Source of the DNA: Actinomycetospora sp. NBRC 106375
GTDB taxonomy: Bacteria > Actinomycetota > Actinomycetes > Mycobacteriales > Pseudonocardiaceae
Assembly (NCBI RefSeq): GCF_030269665.1
Contig: NZ_BSTS01000012.1
Span: forward strand, 124,001-188,000
Direction of reading: 5' to 3'
DNA length: 64,000 nt
Within the stretch, counting starts at the first letter, position 1; each line of letters starts with the position of its first letter. Shown piece after piece: positions 16,034-26,478 of the stretch. Both the position numbers and the translations under genes were made by a program. The notes beneath the pieces are model-generated. The model did not search any database, was not told where the DNA came from, and worked only from the letters and a program-made list of their open reading frames with translations.

Positions 16034-16948
16034 ATGAGCAGCAACGACGGGCAAGGCATCGAGCTCCGGCGGCTGATCCGGCGCCAGCACGGGATCGTCA
16101 GCCTGGAGCAGGCGAAGGCCGCCGGGTACTCGCGCCAGATGGTGGCGTACAAGGTCGCGACGAAAGCGTGGTTCCCGGCGGGCCCGCGCGTCTACCAGGT
16201 GGGTGAGCACCGGAAGACGCCCCATTCCCGGACCGTGGCGGCCCTGCTCTCGCTGGGCCCGGACGCCACGCTCGTCGGCACGTCGGCCGCGTGGTGGTGG
16301 GGCTTCCACGCCACCACGCCGACCCGGACGCAGATCGCCGTCGCGCCGCACCGGCGCCCCCGTCCGCGGGACGGCGTCGACATCGTGCGCCGGGTGATCG
16401 CGCCGTGCGACCGGACGAGGGTCTCGGGCATCGCCGTGACCGGGCGCGCGCTCACCGTCCTCGACGCCGCCGCGCACCTCGGGCTCACCGACGGCGCGCG
16501 GGTCGCCGACACCGCCCTGCAGAAGGGTTCGGTGACCGTCGAGAGCTTGCGCGACGCGCACACGCGCGCCGCCTGCCGGCGCGGGGCCGTGATCGGCGCC
16601 GAGATCGTCGCCCTCGCCGCGGGCGGTGCCCGGTCGTGGGCAGAGCGGGAACTCCACGCCCGGCTGCGGTCCGGGGGCCTCACCGGGTGGGCGGCCAACA
16701 CGGCGATCGCGCTGCCCGGGTACGGGCGCGCCGTCGGCGACGTGGTGTTCGACAGCGAGAAGGTGATCGTCGAGGTCGACGGGTGGGCCTACCACCGCGA
16801 CCTGCGCGCGTTCCTGGGCGACGGGCCACGCCAGTCCGCCCTCGCCGCCGCGGGCTGGCTGGTGCTCCGGACACACTGGTACGAGCTGCGCGAGCACCCC
16901 GACGTCTTCCTCGCCCGCCTCCGGGCGACGCTGCGGACGAGATCCTGA
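16034..16948 (+). CDS. AbiEi-like HTH plus DUF559 nuclease-fold protein
   Basis: 304 residues. Residues 1-60 resemble the winged-helix N terminus of AbiEi antitoxin-type proteins (LRRLIRRQHGIVSLEQA). The C-terminal 100 residues match DUF559, a Vsr-like PD-(D/E)xK nuclease fold, with E in WAERELHARL, D in GDVVFDSEKVIVEVDGWAYH and a basic residue after it. These proteins are common in actinobacteria, often in many copies, and their role is unknown. No AbiEii toxin gene is adjacent, so a classic type IV toxin-antitoxin pair is not supported. Related palindromes flank the gene on both sides, which hints that it may be mobile or shuffled. Confidence 0.7.
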   Translation: MSSNDGQGIELRRLIRRQHGIVSLEQAKAAGYSRQMVAYKVATKAWFPAGPRVYQVGEHRKTPHSRTVAALLSLGPDATLVGTSAAWWWGFHATTPTRTQIAVAPHRRPRPRDGVDIVRRVIAPCDRTRVSGIAVTGRALTVLDAAAHLGLTDGARVADTALQKGSVTVESLRDAHTRAACRRGAVIGAEIVALAAGGARSWAERELHARLRSGGLTGWAANTAIALPGYGRAVGDVVFDSEKVIVEVDGWAYHRDLRAFLGDGPRQSALAAAGWLVLRTHWYELREHPDVFLARLRATLRTRS

Positions 16949-16990
16949 CGAGTGGAGCGCGCATTCTGCTCAGCTGAACGCGCGCTCCAC
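16947..16990. terminator. Palindrome between convergent DUF559 and glgP genes
   Basis: GTGGAGCGCGC (16952-16962) pairs perfectly with GCGCGCTCCAC (16980-16990) across a 17-nt loop. It follows the DUF559 stop by a few bases, and the stop TGA lies in the shared GACGAGTGGAGCG block. A bidirectional terminator for the convergent genes is likely. Confidence 0.7.
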
Positions 16991-17015
16991 CCGCGCGGAT
17001 CTCCCGGCCCGTCTC

Positions 17016-19553
17016 CTACGCCGGCAGGACCACGCGGCCGAGCTCGGCGGGTGCGGCGAGCAGGTCGTGGCGGGGCAGGACGCGCACGGTGTAGCCCAGG
17101 ACGCCCGCGTGGGGCAGCGGGACGACGACCTCGAAGCGGTGCGAGCCGTCGTGGCCCGGGCCGATCGGGGTCATCGGCTCGACGACGGACTCCGAGAGCT
17201 CGTCGGCGTCGTCCGCGCGGCCCACCACGGCCTGGACGAGGACCTCGTCGGGGTCGAGCCCGCCGAGGGCGACCTCGGCGCGCACGGTCATCGGCGCGCC
17301 GAGCACCGGGGTGTCGGCTCCGCCGGAGGCGTCGACCTCGGCGACGGCCACCGACTGCCACGCCGCGTCGAGGCGGGCGCGGTAGGTGGCGAGCTCCTTG
17401 GCGCCCGCGAAGCCCTCGGCCACCACGCGCGCCGCCGAGCGGGCCGCCGGCGCGTACCACTGCTCGACGTAGTCGGTGACCATCCGCGTCGCCTGCACCT
17501 TCGGCGAGAGCGTCGCGAGCGTGTGCCGCACGAGCGCGGTCCAGCGGTCGGGCACGCCGTCGGCGCCGCGGTCGTAGAACAGCGGCGCGACCTGGGTGCC
17601 GAGCAGGTCGTAGAGGGCGTTGGCCTCGATGTCGTCGCGGCGGTCCGGGTCGTCGACGCCGTCGGCGGTCGGGATCGCCCAGCCGTTGCGGCCGTCGTAG
17701 AGCTCGTCCCACCAGCCGTCGCGCACCGAGAGGTTCAGCCCCCCGTTGAGCGCCGACTTCATGCCCGACGTCCCGCAGGCCTCGAGCGGGCGCAGCGGGT
17801 TGTTCAGCCACACGTCGCAGCCCCAGTAGAGATAGCGGGCCATCGACATGTCGTAGTCGGGGAGGAACGCGATGCGGTGGCGCACCGCGTTGTCGTCGGC
17901 GAACCGGACCATCTGCTGGATGAGGCCCTTGCCCGCCTCGTCGGCGGGGTGCGACTTGCCCGCGATCACCAGCTGCACCGGGCGCTCGGGGTCGAGCAGG
18001 ATCGAGCGCAGCCGCTCCTGGTCGCGCAGCATCAGCGTCAGGCGCTTGTAGGTCGGCACGCGACGGGCGAAGCCGATCGTCAGCACGTCCGGGTCGAAGA
18101 CGCGCTCGGTCCACGCGAGCTCGGGCTCGGACGCGCCGCGCTGCAGCCACGACGCGCGGACCCGGCGGCGGACCTCCTCCACGAGCCGCTTGCGCAGCGT
18201 CCCGCGCATCTCCCAGAGCAGGGCGTCGGAGACCCCGAACAGCTCGGGGCTGCCCGCCGCCTCGGCGCCCGCGGTCAGCCCGGCGATCTCGCGGGCGGTC
18301 CAGGTGGGGCCGTGGACGCCGTTGGTCACCGACCCGATCGGCACCTCGGGGGCGTCGAACCCGCCCCACAGCGACTGGAACATTCCCCGCGACACCTCGC
18401 CGTGCAGCTGCGAGACGCCGTTGGAGCGCTGCGCGAGGCGCAGGCCCATGTGGGCCATGTTGAACATGTCGCCGGCCGGTTCCCGGCCCAGCGTGAGCAC
18501 ACGGGTCGGCTCGATGCCCGGCAGCATGTCGGCGGTGAAGTAGTGCTCGACGAGCCCGATCGGGAACCGGTCGATGCCCGCCGGCACCGGCGTGTGGGTG
18601 GTGAAGACGGTGCCGGCGCGCACGGTCGCCAGCGCCTGGTCGAAGTCGAGGCCCGCGTCGGCCACCAGCTCGCGGATGCGCTCGAGGCCGAGGAAGCCCG
18701 CGTGCCCCTCGTTGGTGTGGAACACCTCGGGCGCCGGGTGGCCGCTCAGCGCGCAGAACGCGCGCACCGCCCGCACGCCGCCGATCCCGACGAGGATCTC
18801 CTGGCGAATCCGGTGCTCGGCGTCGCCGCCGTAGAGCCGGTCGGTGATCTGGCGCAGGTCGGGGTCGTTCTCCTCGATGTCCGCGTCGAGCAGCAGCAGC
18901 GGCACCCGGCCCACGGACGCCTGCCAGACGCGGGCGCGCAGCGTCCGCCCGCCGGGCATCGCCACGCCGATCAGCACCGGGGCGCCCGACGCCTCGGTGA
19001 GCAGGTGCAGGGGCAGGCCCTGCGGGTCGAGCGCCGGGTACTGCTCCTGCTGCCAGCCGTCGAGCGACAGCGACTGGCGGAAGTACCCGGATCGATACAG
19101 AAGGCCGACGGCGACCAGGGGGACCCCGAGATCGCTCGCGGCCTTGAGGTGGTCGCCGGCGAGGATGCCGAGCCCGCCCGAGTAGTTCGGCAGCACCTCG
19201 CTGACCCCGAACTCCATCGAGAAGTAGCCGACCGCCGAGGGGAAGCCGGCGGCGCCCCGCTGCTGGTACCAGCGCGGCTCGGACAGGTAGGCGCGCAGGT
19301 CGTCCGCCCGCTCCTGCACGCGGCCCACGAACGCGGCGTCCTCCGCGAGCTCGGCCAGCCGCTGCGGGCGCACCTCGCCGAGCAACCGGACGGGGTCGCC
19401 GCCGCTGGCCCGCCAGCTCGCCTCGTCGACGCTCGCGAACAGGTCCTGCGTGGGCCCGTGCCACGTCCAGCGGAGGTTCGTCGCCAGCTCCTGGAGGGGC
19501 GCGAGGGCGGCCGGGAGCTGGGCGCGGACGGAGAAGCGACGCAGAGCCTTCAC
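17016..19553 (-). CDS. glgP: Alpha-glucan (maltodextrin) phosphorylase
   Basis: 845 residues. DUF3417 N-terminal region (about 1-110), then the GT35 phosphorylase fold: [54 protein letters not shown], and the PLP lysine K599 in [14 protein letters not shown]. This short-type enzyme (Rv1328-like) degrades alpha-1,4 chains with phosphate to glucose-1-phosphate. It is divergent from glgE, as in mycobacterial orders where glgP, glgE and glgB cluster. The start ATG at 19553 has GCGTGAAGG-type context and no alternative start is needed. Confidence 0.93.
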   Translation of the reverse strand: MKALRRFSVRAQLPAALAPLQELATNLRWTWHGPTQDLFASVDEASWRASGGDPVRLLGEVRPQRLAELAEDAAFVGRVQERADDLRAYLSEPRWYQQRGAAGFPSAVGYFSMEFGVSEVLPNYSGGLGILAGDHLKAASDLGVPLVAVGLLYRSGYFRQSLSLDGWQQEQYPALDPQGLPLHLLTEASGAPVLIGVAMPGGRTLRARVWQASVGRVPLLLLDADIEENDPDLRQITDRLYGGDAEHRIRQEILVGIGGVRAVRAFCALSGHPAPEVFHTNEGHAGFLGLERIRELVADAGLDFDQALATVRAGTVFTTHTPVPAGIDRFPIGLVEHYFTADMLPGIEPTRVLTLGREPAGDMFNMAHMGLRLAQRSNGVSQLHGEVSRGMFQSLWGGFDAPEVPIGSVTNGVHGPTWTAREIAGLTAGAEAAGSPELFGVSDALLWEMRGTLRKRLVEEVRRRVRASWLQRGASEPELAWTERVFDPDVLTIGFARRVPTYKRLTLMLRDQERLRSILLDPERPVQLVIAGKSHPADEAGKGLIQQMVRFADDNAVRHRIAFLPDYDMSMARYLYWGCDVWLNNPLRPLEACGTSGMKSALNGGLNLSVRDGWWDELYDGRNGWAIPTADGVDDPDRRDDIEANALYDLLGTQVAPLFYDRGADGVPDRWTALVRHTLATLSPKVQATRMVTDYVEQWYAPAARSAARVVAEGFAGAKELATYRARLDAAWQSVAVAEVDASGGADTPVLGAPMTVRAEVALGGLDPDEVLVQAVVGRADDADELSESVVEPMTPIGPGHDGSHRFEVVVPLPHAGVLGYTVRVLPRHDLLAAPAELGRVVLPA

Positions 19554-19623
19554 GCGGGAGGAGACTACGGCGCGGCCACCGACGCGCCGTGCGGGCCCAC
19601 CTGTCCTGGATCGATCCCTTGAC

Positions 19624-19629
19624 TACGCT
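19624..19629 (+). promoter_or_regulatory. Candidate -10 element of glgE
   Basis: TACGCT lies 7 nt before GTG at 19637, favouring this start over the more upstream in-frame ATG at 19589 and implying a leaderless transcript. Confidence 0.45.
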
Positions 19630-19636
19630 GCGTCGC

Positions 19637-22600
19637 GTGAGCGCGTTGGGGAGATGGTGGCGGTCCGGACGACGGGCGAACGACGCGGGGAAGCCCCCCG
19701 AGCACGACGCCGACCACGGTCCTGAGCAGGAGATGACGGCGCCGCGCGACGCCACCGGCGAGCAGCCGGTCGTCGGGTCGGACGGTGCCAGCGCACCGGC
19801 GTTCGAGCACGAGCCGACGTCGGAGTACCCGCCGCGGTACGACCCGCGCTACGACGACCGGCGGACCCCCACACACGACCCGGGGCACACCGAGATCACC
19901 ACCGGGCCGCCGTCCGCGGGCTGGCTGCGGCGTCGCCGCGGGTGGGGCTCCGCCGACGACGTCGAGATCGGCCCGCCCCCGCCGCCGGACGCGCGCCCGA
20001 CGACGGGTCCCTTCCCGGTCCCCGGCGGCTCCGCCGATCCCGCGTCCGGGTCCTTCCGCTCGCCCGGCGAGGCGGGTCCCCGCTCCGGACCGTTCCCGTC
20101 GCCCCACGCCGCCGGACCCTCGGGCCCCTTCGCGTCGCCCGATCCCGCCGACCAACCCGCGCCGCGCCCGTTCCCCGCGAACGGCTCCCCGCGGCCGGGT
20201 GGTCCGCCCCGCGGCGAGCCGACGCCGGGTCACGGGTTCCGGGCGGTCGGCGCCGACATGCCGGGCCTCGACGGCGGCTCCTCACCGGCGCCGACGCTCC
20301 CGCCGTGGCGGCGGCCGGCCACCCCGCCGTGGGGCATCGCCACCGGTCGTCCCTCGCGCGGTCCCTCGCCGACCCCGCGCGGCCCGGCCGCATCGAACCC
20401 GGCGGATCCGGGTAGCGGACGCGACATGAGCTCGCCGTCGGACCGCGAACCCGACCGGTCACCGGACCGGCCGGCGTCCCCGCCGCCCGCCCCGGACCGG
20501 ACCCCGGACCGGCCCACCCCGCGCCCCGGGACCGACGGTGTGGCCGGCCGCCCGTCCCGGGCCGACGAGGCGTCGTGGTTCACGCCGCGGACGCCCTACG
20601 CGCCGGTGCCGCCCCGCCACACCACCGGCGAGCAGGGAGCGGACGAGACGCCCGCCCCGGTCGCTGCCGACGCCGCGACCCCGGATGAGCGGCCCTCTGG
20701 CGACACCGCGCCCTCCGGCGACACCGCTTCCGCCGGCGACACCGCTTCCGCCGACGACACCCCGTCCTCGGACACCGGGAGCCCGCCCGCCGACGACGCG
20801 GCCTTCGCGGTGGCCGCCGAGGAGTCCTCGGCGTCCGACGGATCCGCGGCCTCGGACGCCCCCGACGCCGCGCCCCCGGAAACCGATCCGGCTGACGAGC
20901 GCCCCGCCCCGGACCGCGACACCGGATGGCGCACCGCCGCCGGGATCGGTGCCGTCGGCCTGGGCGCCGCCGGGCTCGGTGCGGCCGCCCACGCCCGCGG
21001 CACCGACGACGCCGACCCGTCCGACGGCACCGACGTGTCCGCCCCGTCGAGCTCGTCGCGGCCCGGTGGCTGGAGCTCCGCCGGGTCCGCCGCGTCGCCG
21101 GGCTCCTCGATGTCGCCGGGCCCGTCGTCCTCGGGGTCCGGTGGGCCGTGGACGCGCCGTCCGGTCCCCGGCCCGCCCGCCGCCGCCGACGACCCCGGGA
21201 CGACGACCGGCCCCGACGCCGGGACGGCGAGGGCGCCGCGGCACGGGCTGGGTGACGACGCCGACGCAGCACCCGTGTCCTCGGACCACGGTGCGGACCC
21301 CGACGAGGAGCACGCCACCACGACCGTGTCCCCGGGACACGGGCTCCCGGGATCGACCACGACCGGCTCGGCCACCGGCACCTCGTCCGGCGGGTCCGAC
21401 GACGACGACCCGCTCGGGGTGGGACCGGTGGACGCCGACGCCGGCGACGACGTCCCGAGCCTCGCGCCGGAGCGCCCACGGGACGACGTCCCCGACTCCG
21501 ACGCCGACAGCGCGCCCGCTTCCCGGCCGACGGTCGACGAGGACGCGCCGGGCGACCTGACGGCGCCCGACCCGACCGGCGCCGACGTCCCCGCGGAGGA
21601 GCCGGCCGGGGCGCCGTCCACCGACCCGAGCGAGGTCTCACCGACCGCGGCGGCAGCCGCCGTGGGGGCCACCGCCGTGGGGGCCACCGCCGTCGGCGCC
21701 ACCGCCCTCGGAGCCGCCGCGGCGACGGCCACGCCCGACACGGCCACCCCCGACACGGCCACCCCCGACACGGCCTCGCGCGACGCAGCCACGCCCGGCA
21801 CCACGGCCCCGCCGCCGCCGGTGACACCGACCCGCCGGCCGTCGACCCCCGCTGCGGGCATCCCCGCCGACGCCGTCGACCGGCACCGGCTGCCCGAGGG
21901 CCGGATCGGGATCGACGAGGTGACGCCGGAGGTCTCGGGCGGGCGGTTCCCGTCGAAGGCCGTGGTCGGCGAGGTCGTCCCGGTCGAGGCGACGGTGTGG
22001 CGCGAGGGCCACGACGCGGTCGCGGCAACCGTCGTGTGGCAGAAGTGCGGAGCGAGCCACGGGCAGGACCCCGACGCGACACAGCAACATTCTTCGGGCT
22101 CTTGCGGCGACCAGGCCCCGCGCAGCACGCGGATGGTGCCGACCGGGCCGCTGACCGACCGATTCGCCGGCCAGGTGGTCCCGGACGCCGAGGGCCTGTG
22201 GAGCTTCCGCGTCGACGCGTGGAGCGACCCCTGGGCGACGTGGCGGCACGCCGTCGACGTCAAGACCCGCGCCGGTCAGGGCAGCGCCGAGCTGGCCAAC
22301 GACCTGGAGTCCGGCGCCCGGCTGCTCGAGCGCGGCGCCGAGGGCATCCAGCAGCGCCTGCGCGACACCCCGCGCCTCGCCGAGGACGACCCGGTCGATC
22401 TGGCCCGCCAAGCCGGTTCGACGGCGGCGGGGGGCAGCGAGAGGACCGGGGGCATCGCGATGCCGCCCGCGCTCGAGCTGGCGCGCACGCTCACCCGCGC
22501 CGCCGCCTCGCTGCGCGACACCGACAAGGACCTCGCCAGCCGCATCGGACCGGCGATGACCGCGCCGGTGCACCGCACGATGACCGAGCACCCGGTGCGG

Positions 22601-24037
22601 GAGCTGGTCACGGAGGGCCGCACGCACCACGTCCAGGTCGAGCGCTCGGTGGCGCTGGCCGGGGCCTGGTACGAGTTCTTCCCCCGCTCGACCGGCGGGT
22701 GGGACGAGGACGGGCACCCGGTGCACGGCACGTTCGCCACCGCGACCCGCGAGCTCGACCGCGCCGCGGCGATGGGCTTCGACATCGCCTACCTGCCCCC
22801 GATCCACCCGGTGGGCACGGTCAACCGCAAGGGCCCGAACAACACGCTGACGCCGGGGCCGGACGACGTCGGCTCGCCCTGGGCGATCGGTTCGGCCGCG
22901 GGCGGGCACGACGCGATCGACCCGAACCTCGGCACGATCGAGGACTTCGACGCGTTCGTCGCCCACGCCCACGACCTCGGGCTCGAGGTGGCGCTGGACC
23001 TCGCGCTGCAGTGCGCCCCGGACCACCCGTGGGCCGCGGAGCACCCGGAGTGGTTCACGATCCGGCCCGACGGGACGATCGCGTACGCCGAGAACCCGCC
23101 GAAGAAGTACCAGGACATCTACCCGGTCAACTTCGACACCGATCCCGAGGGGATCTACGCCGAGGTCCTGCGCGTCGTCCTGTACTGGATGGACCACGGC
23201 GTCCGCGTGTTCCGGGTGGACAACCCGCACACCAAGCCGCCGAACTTCTGGAACTGGCTGATCGCCGAGGTGCACCGCCGCGACCCGGGCGTCGTGTTCC
23301 TCGCCGAGGCGTTCACCCGTCCCGCGCGGCTGTTCGGGCTGGCGAAGGCCGGGTTCAGCCAGTCGTACACGTACTTCACGTGGCGGACCGGGCGCGACGA
23401 GCTGCGGGAGTTCTTCGAGCTGCACCGCGACCGGCTCGACGAGTGCCGACCGAACTGCTTCGTCAACACCCCGGACATCCTCCACGAGTCGCTGCAGGTG
23501 GGTGGCCCGGGCATGTTCGCGATCCGGGCGGCGCTCGCGGCGACGCTGTCGCCGAGCTGGGGGGTGTACTCGGGCTTCGAGCTGTTCGAGCACCAGCCGG
23601 TGCGCCCGGGCAGCGAGGAGTACCTGGACTCGGAGAAGTACCAGCTGCGCCCGCGGGACTTCGCCGGCGCGCTGGCCGAGGGCCGCAGCCTGGAGCCCTG
23701 GATCACGCGGCTGAACCAGCTGCGCCAGGCGCACCCGGCGCTGCGCCAGCTGCGGACGCTGCGGTTCCACGACACCGACAACGACGCGCTGCTCGCGTAC
23801 TCGAAGACCGACCCCCTCACCGGGGACACGGTGCTCTGCGTCGTGACGCTGAACCCGTTCGGCGTCGAGGAGGGCACCGTCCACGTCGACATGCCGGCGC
23901 TGGGCCTGGACTGGCACGAGCGGTTCGGGGCGTTCGACGAGGTCAGCGGGCAGACGTTCGAGTGGGGCGAGGCGAACTACGTGCGCATCGAGCCCTGGCG
24001 CGACGTCGCGCACATCATCTCGGTGGTGCGCCGGTAG
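19637..24037 (+). CDS. glgE: GlgE maltosyltransferase with a giant disordered N-terminal extension
   Basis: 1466 residues from GTG at 19637, about twice the usual 660-700. Residues about 752-1466 are a complete GlgE: N domain starting [20 protein letters not shown]13_3 barrel with the nucleophile D1195 in [11 protein letters not shown] and acid/base E1224 in FLAEAFTRP, then NTPDILHES. It transfers maltosyl units from maltose-1-phosphate to alpha-1,4-glucans. Residues 1-750 are rich in Pro, Asp, Ala, Thr and Ser, with three short tandem repeats and two Gly/Ala hydrophobic stretches ([18 protein letters not shown] and repeated AVGAT). Near residue 805 the N domain has a roughly 25-residue Ser/Gln/Cys-rich insertion. 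No stop or frame change separates the parts, and third positions stay G/C-rich throughout. Confidence 0.9.
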   Translation: MSALGRWWRSGRRANDAGKPPEHDADHGPEQEMTAPRDATGEQPVVGSDGASAPAFEHEPTSEYPPRYDPRYDDRRTPTHDPGHTEITTGPPSAGWLRRRRGWGSADDVEIGPPPPPDARPTTGPFPVPGGSADPASGSFRSPGEAGPRSGPFPSPHAAGPSGPFASPDPADQPAPRPFPANGSPRPGGPPRGEPTPGHGFRAVGADMPGLDGGSSPAPTLPPWRRPATPPWGIATGRPSRGPSPTPRGPAASNPADPGSGRDMSSPSDREPDRSPDRPASPPPAPDRTPDRPTPRPGTDGVAGRPSRADEASWFTPRTPYAPVPPRHTTGEQGADETPAPVAADAATPDERPSGDTAPSGDTASAGDTASADDTPSSDTGSPPADDAAFAVAAEESSASDGSAASDAPDAAPPETDPADERPAPDRDTGWRTAAGIGAVGLGAAGLGAAAHARGTDDADPSDGTDVSAPSSSSRPGGWSSAGSAASPGSSMSPGPSSSGSGGPWTRRPVPGPPAAADDPGTTTGPDAGTARAPRHGLGDDADAAPVSSDHGADPDEEHATTTVSPGHGLPGSTTTGSATGTSSGGSDDDDPLGVGPVDADAGDDVPSLAPERPRDDVPDSDADSAPASRPTVDEDAPGDLTAPDPTGADVPAEEPAGAPSTDPSEVSPTAAAAAVGATAVGATAVGATALGAAAATATPDTATPDTATPDTASRDAATPGTTAPPPPVTPTRRPSTPAAGIPADAVDRHRLPEGRIGIDEVTPEVSGGRFPSKAVVGEVVPVEATVWREGHDAVAATVVWQKCGASHGQDPDATQQHSSGSCGDQAPRSTRMVPTGPLTDRFAGQVVPDAEGLWSFRVDAWSDPWATWRHAVDVKTRAGQGSAELANDLESGARLLERGAEGIQQRLRDTPRLAEDDPVDLARQAGSTAAGGSERTGGIAMPPALELARTLTRAAASLRDTDKDLASRIGPAMTAPVHRTMTEHPVRELVTEGRTHHVQVERSVALAGAWYEFFPRSTGGWDEDGHPVHGTFATATRELDRAAAMGFDIAYLPPIHPVGTVNRKGPNNTLTPGPDDVGSPWAIGSAAGGHDAIDPNLGTIEDFDAFVAHAHDLGLEVALDLALQCAPDHPWAAEHPEWFTIRPDGTIAYAENPPKKYQDIYPVNFDTDPEGIYAEVLRVVLYWMDHGVRVFRVDNPHTKPPNFWNWLIAEVHRRDPGVVFLAEAFTRPARLFGLAKAGFSQSYTYFTWRTGRDELREFFELHRDRLDECRPNCFVNTPDILHESLQVGGPGMFAIRAALAATLSPSWGVYSGFELFEHQPVRPGSEEYLDSEKYQLRPRDFAGALAEGRSLEPWITRLNQLRQAHPALRQLRTLRFHDTDNDALLAYSKTDPLTGDTVLCVVTLNPFGVEEGTVHVDMPALGLDWHERFGAFDEVSGQTFEWGEANYVRIEPWRDVAHIISVVRR
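20699..20770 (+). repeat. Tandem 18-bp repeat in the glgE extension
   Basis: Four units coding for [18 protein letters not shown] and DDTPSS. Unit length is a multiple of three, so copy number can change without a frameshift. Confidence 0.75.
21659..21772 (+). repeat. Two tandem 15-bp repeats in the glgE extension
   Basis: Three AVGAT units (21659-21703) and three ATPDT units (21728-21772), almost directly before the GlgE core. The first gives a Gly/Ala/Val-rich hydrophobic stretch, the second a Pro/Thr linker. Confidence 0.75.
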
Positions 24038-24130
24038 CGACCCTGTGCGCCCGCTGAGAAACCGGGCGCATCGGGCACGATCGGGGGCCGCGCGCCGTTG
24101 GACACGGTGAGAGCCATCGGGAGGTCTGAA

Positions 24131-24631
24131 GTGCGCATCCTCATCGCCCTCGCGGTCTACCTGGCCGTCGAGATCACCGTGCTGGTCCTGGTCGGCCAGG
24201 CCATCGGGTTCTGGGGCCTGCTCGGGGTCCTCGTCCTCTCCGCGGTCGTCGGCGCCTGGGCGATCAGGCGGGAGGGCCGCCGGTCGATGAGCGAGCTGGC
24301 CACGGCCGCGCGCTCGGGACGCCCGGCCGAGGCCGAGGTCGCCGACGGCATGTACGTCGCGCTCGCGGGCGTGCTGCTCGTCGTGCCCGGCCTGCTGTCG
24401 ACGGTCGCGGCGCTCGTGCTGCTGGTGCCGGGGGTGCGCCGGGCCCTCGCCCGCCGCGCCGCCGACCGGGCGGTGCGCGCCGGGAGCGCCCGGATGGGCC
24501 CGGCGGTCACGGTCGTCGGCACCGGCGGGCCCGCCGGGTGGGGCGCGGGACCCGACGCGGGGCCGGGCCGCGCGCCGTATCGCGGCACCGTGATCGAGGG
24601 CCGGGTCATCGAGAGCGGCGAGGGCTCCTGA
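24131..24631 (+). CDS. fxsA: FxsA family membrane protein
   Basis: 166 residues from GTG at 24131, which has GGGAGGT 6-7 nt upstream; the in-frame TTG at 24098 has no such site. Hydrophobic segments at about 2-22, 26-46 and 76-102, with the conserved FxsA pieces FWGLLGVLVLSAVVGAW and a GLLSTVAALVLLVPGVRR stretch. The cytoplasmic tail is Gly/Pro-rich. FxsA is a small inner-membrane protein first known from E. coli as a suppressor of F exclusion of phage T7. Its normal role is unclear. It sits between glgE and treS without an obvious functional link. Confidence 0.88.
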   Translation: MRILIALAVYLAVEITVLVLVGQAIGFWGLLGVLVLSAVVGAWAIRREGRRSMSELATAARSGRPAEAEVADGMYVALAGVLLVVPGLLSTVAALVLLVPGVRRALARRAADRAVRAGSARMGPAVTVVGTGGPAGWGAGPDAGPGRAPYRGTVIEGRVIESGEGS

Positions 24632-24682
24632 TCCACACCGTCGGGCCCCGGACCGGTGCGGCGCGCCGCCCGGTTCGACCAC

Positions 24683-24688
24683 TAGCGT
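24683..24688 (+). promoter_or_regulatory. Candidate -10 element of treS
   Basis: TAGCGT lies 8 nt before the ATG at 24697. There is no ribosome site in between, which fits leaderless translation. Confidence 0.45.
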
Positions 24689-24696
24689 GACGCCTG

Positions 24697-26478
24697 ATGA
24701 ACGAGGGAGTCAGCGCACCGGGCGACGAGCTCGTGGCGGACGACACGACACACGACACCAGCACCTACGACGCCCCGAGTGCCGCCGACTTCCGGCACGC
24801 GCGCACGCTGCCGGTCGAGGACGGCTGGTACAAGCGCGCGGTCTTCTACGAGGTGCTGGTCCGCGCGTTCGCCGACTCCAATCGTGACGGTTTCGGCGAT
24901 CTCCCCGGGCTCACGGACAAGCTCGACTACCTCGCCTGGCTCGGCGTCGACTGCCTGTGGCTGCCACCGTTCTACGACTCCCCGCTGCGGGACGGCGGGT
25001 ACGACATCCGCGACTACCGCAAGGTGCTCGGCGAGTTCGGCACCGTCGAGGACTTCGTCGAGTTCGTCGACCAGGCCCACGCGCGCGGCATCCGCGTCAT
25101 CACCGACCTCGTCATGAACCACACGTCGGACCAGCACTTCTGGTTCCAGGAGTCGCGGCGCGACCCGGAGGGGCCCTACGGCGACTTCTACGTGTGGTCC
25201 GACGACGACACCCGCTGGCCCGAGGCGCGGATCATCTTCGTCGACACCGAGTCGTCGAACTGGACCTACGACTCGGTGCGCGGGCAGTTCTACTGGCACC
25301 GCTTCTTCTCCCACCAGCCGGACCTCAACTTCGACAACCCGGCCGTGTGCGAGGCGATGATCGACGCGCTGCGGTTCTGGCTCGACCTCGGCATCGACGG
25401 GTTCCGCCTCGACGCCGTGCCCTACCTCTACGAGCGCGACGGCACCAACGGCGAGAACCTCCCGGAGACCCACGCGTTCCTGCGCCGGGTCCGCAAGGTC
25501 GTCGACGACGAGTACCCCGGCCGGGTGCTGCTCGCCGAGGCGAACCAGTGGCCCGCCGACGTCGTGGAGTACTTCGGCGACGCCGACGCGGGCGGCGACG
25601 AGTGCCACATGGCGTTCCACTTCCCGCTGATGCCGCGCATCTTCATGGCGGTGCGGCGCGAGTCGCGCTTCCCGATCTCGGAGATCCTCGCGCAGACACC
25701 GGCGATCCCCCACAACGCGCAGTGGGGCATCTTCCTGCGCAACCACGACGAGCTGACGCTCGAGATGGTCACCGACGACGAGCGCGACTACATGTACGCG
25801 GAGTACGCCAAGGATCCGCGGATGAAGGCCAACATCGGCATCCGCCGGCGCCTGGCCCCGCTGCTCGACAACGACCGCAACCAGCTCGAGCTGTTCACGG
25901 CCCTGCTGCTCTCGCTGCCCGGCAGCCCCGTCCTCTACTACGGCGACGAGATCGGGATGGGCGACAACATCTGGCTCGGCGACCGCGACGGCGTCCGCAG
26001 CCCGATGCAGTGGACGCCGGACCGCAACGCCGGCTTCTCCACCTGCGACCCGGGGCGGCTCAACCTCCCCGTGATCATGGACCCGGTCTACGGCTACCAG
26101 GCGGTGAACGTCGAGGCGCAGTCGAACTCGACGGCGAGCCTGCTGCACTGGAACCGCCGCATGATCGACATCCGCAAGCAGCACCCCGCGTTCGCGCTCG
26201 GGAGCTTCCACGAGCTCGGCGGCTCCAACTCGAGCGTGCTCGCCTACGTCCGCGAGCACGCGGGCGCCGACGGGGCCCGCGACGTCGTGCTCTGCGTCAA
26301 CAACATGTCGCGCTTCCCCCAGCCGGTGGAGCTCGACCTCATCGCGTGGAAGGGCGAGGTCCCCACCGAGCTCACGGGCGGTGTGCCGTTCCCGGCGATC
26401 GGGGAACTGCCCTATCTGTTGACCCTTCCGGGTCACGGGTTCTACTGGTTCGCCATCCATCCGGCCCAGGAGCGCTGA
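24697..26478 (+). CDS. treS: Trehalose synthase TreS
   Basis: 593 residues, the normal TreS length. GH13_16 barrel: [29 protein letters not shown], the nucleophile D239 in [10 protein letters not shown], acid/base E281 in LLAEANQWP, and D351 in LRNHDELTL. The [12 protein letters not shown] motif is typical of TreS. It interconverts trehalose and maltose in the cytoplasm. The maltokinase gene overlaps its stop (TGATG), so maltose is handed to Mak and then GlgE. The first 40 residues are a variable acidic leader. Confidence 0.95.
   Translation: MNEGVSAPGDELVADDTTHDTSTYDAPSAADFRHARTLPVEDGWYKRAVFYEVLVRAFADSNRDGFGDLPGLTDKLDYLAWLGVDCLWLPPFYDSPLRDGGYDIRDYRKVLGEFGTVEDFVEFVDQAHARGIRVITDLVMNHTSDQHFWFQESRRDPEGPYGDFYVWSDDDTRWPEARIIFVDTESSNWTYDSVRGQFYWHRFFSHQPDLNFDNPAVCEAMIDALRFWLDLGIDGFRLDAVPYLYERDGTNGENLPETHAFLRRVRKVVDDEYPGRVLLAEANQWPADVVEYFGDADAGGDECHMAFHFPLMPRIFMAVRRESRFPISEILAQTPAIPHNAQWGIFLRNHDELTLEMVTDDERDYMYAEYAKDPRMKANIGIRRRLAPLLDNDRNQLELFTALLLSLPGSPVLYYGDEIGMGDNIWLGDRDGVRSPMQWTPDRNAGFSTCDPGRLNLPVIMDPVYGYQAVNVEAQSNSTASLLHWNRRMIDIRKQHPAFALGSFHELGGSNSSVLAYVREHAGADGARDVVLCVNNMSRFPQPVELDLIAWKGEVPTELTGGVPFPAIGELPYLLTLPGHGFYWFAIHPAQER

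Noticed and set aside
16034..16948. AbiE type IV toxin-antitoxin system
   Set aside because: Only the AbiEi-like HTH is present, fused to DUF559; no nucleotidyltransferase toxin gene is adjacent.
20459..22263. Minus-strand open frames opposite the glgE extension (293, 500 and 555 codons)
   Set aside because: Low-complexity on both strands, so composition alone cannot decide, but the plus frame is continuous with a real enzyme and its tandem repeats are in-frame units. The antisense frames have no start signals or domains.
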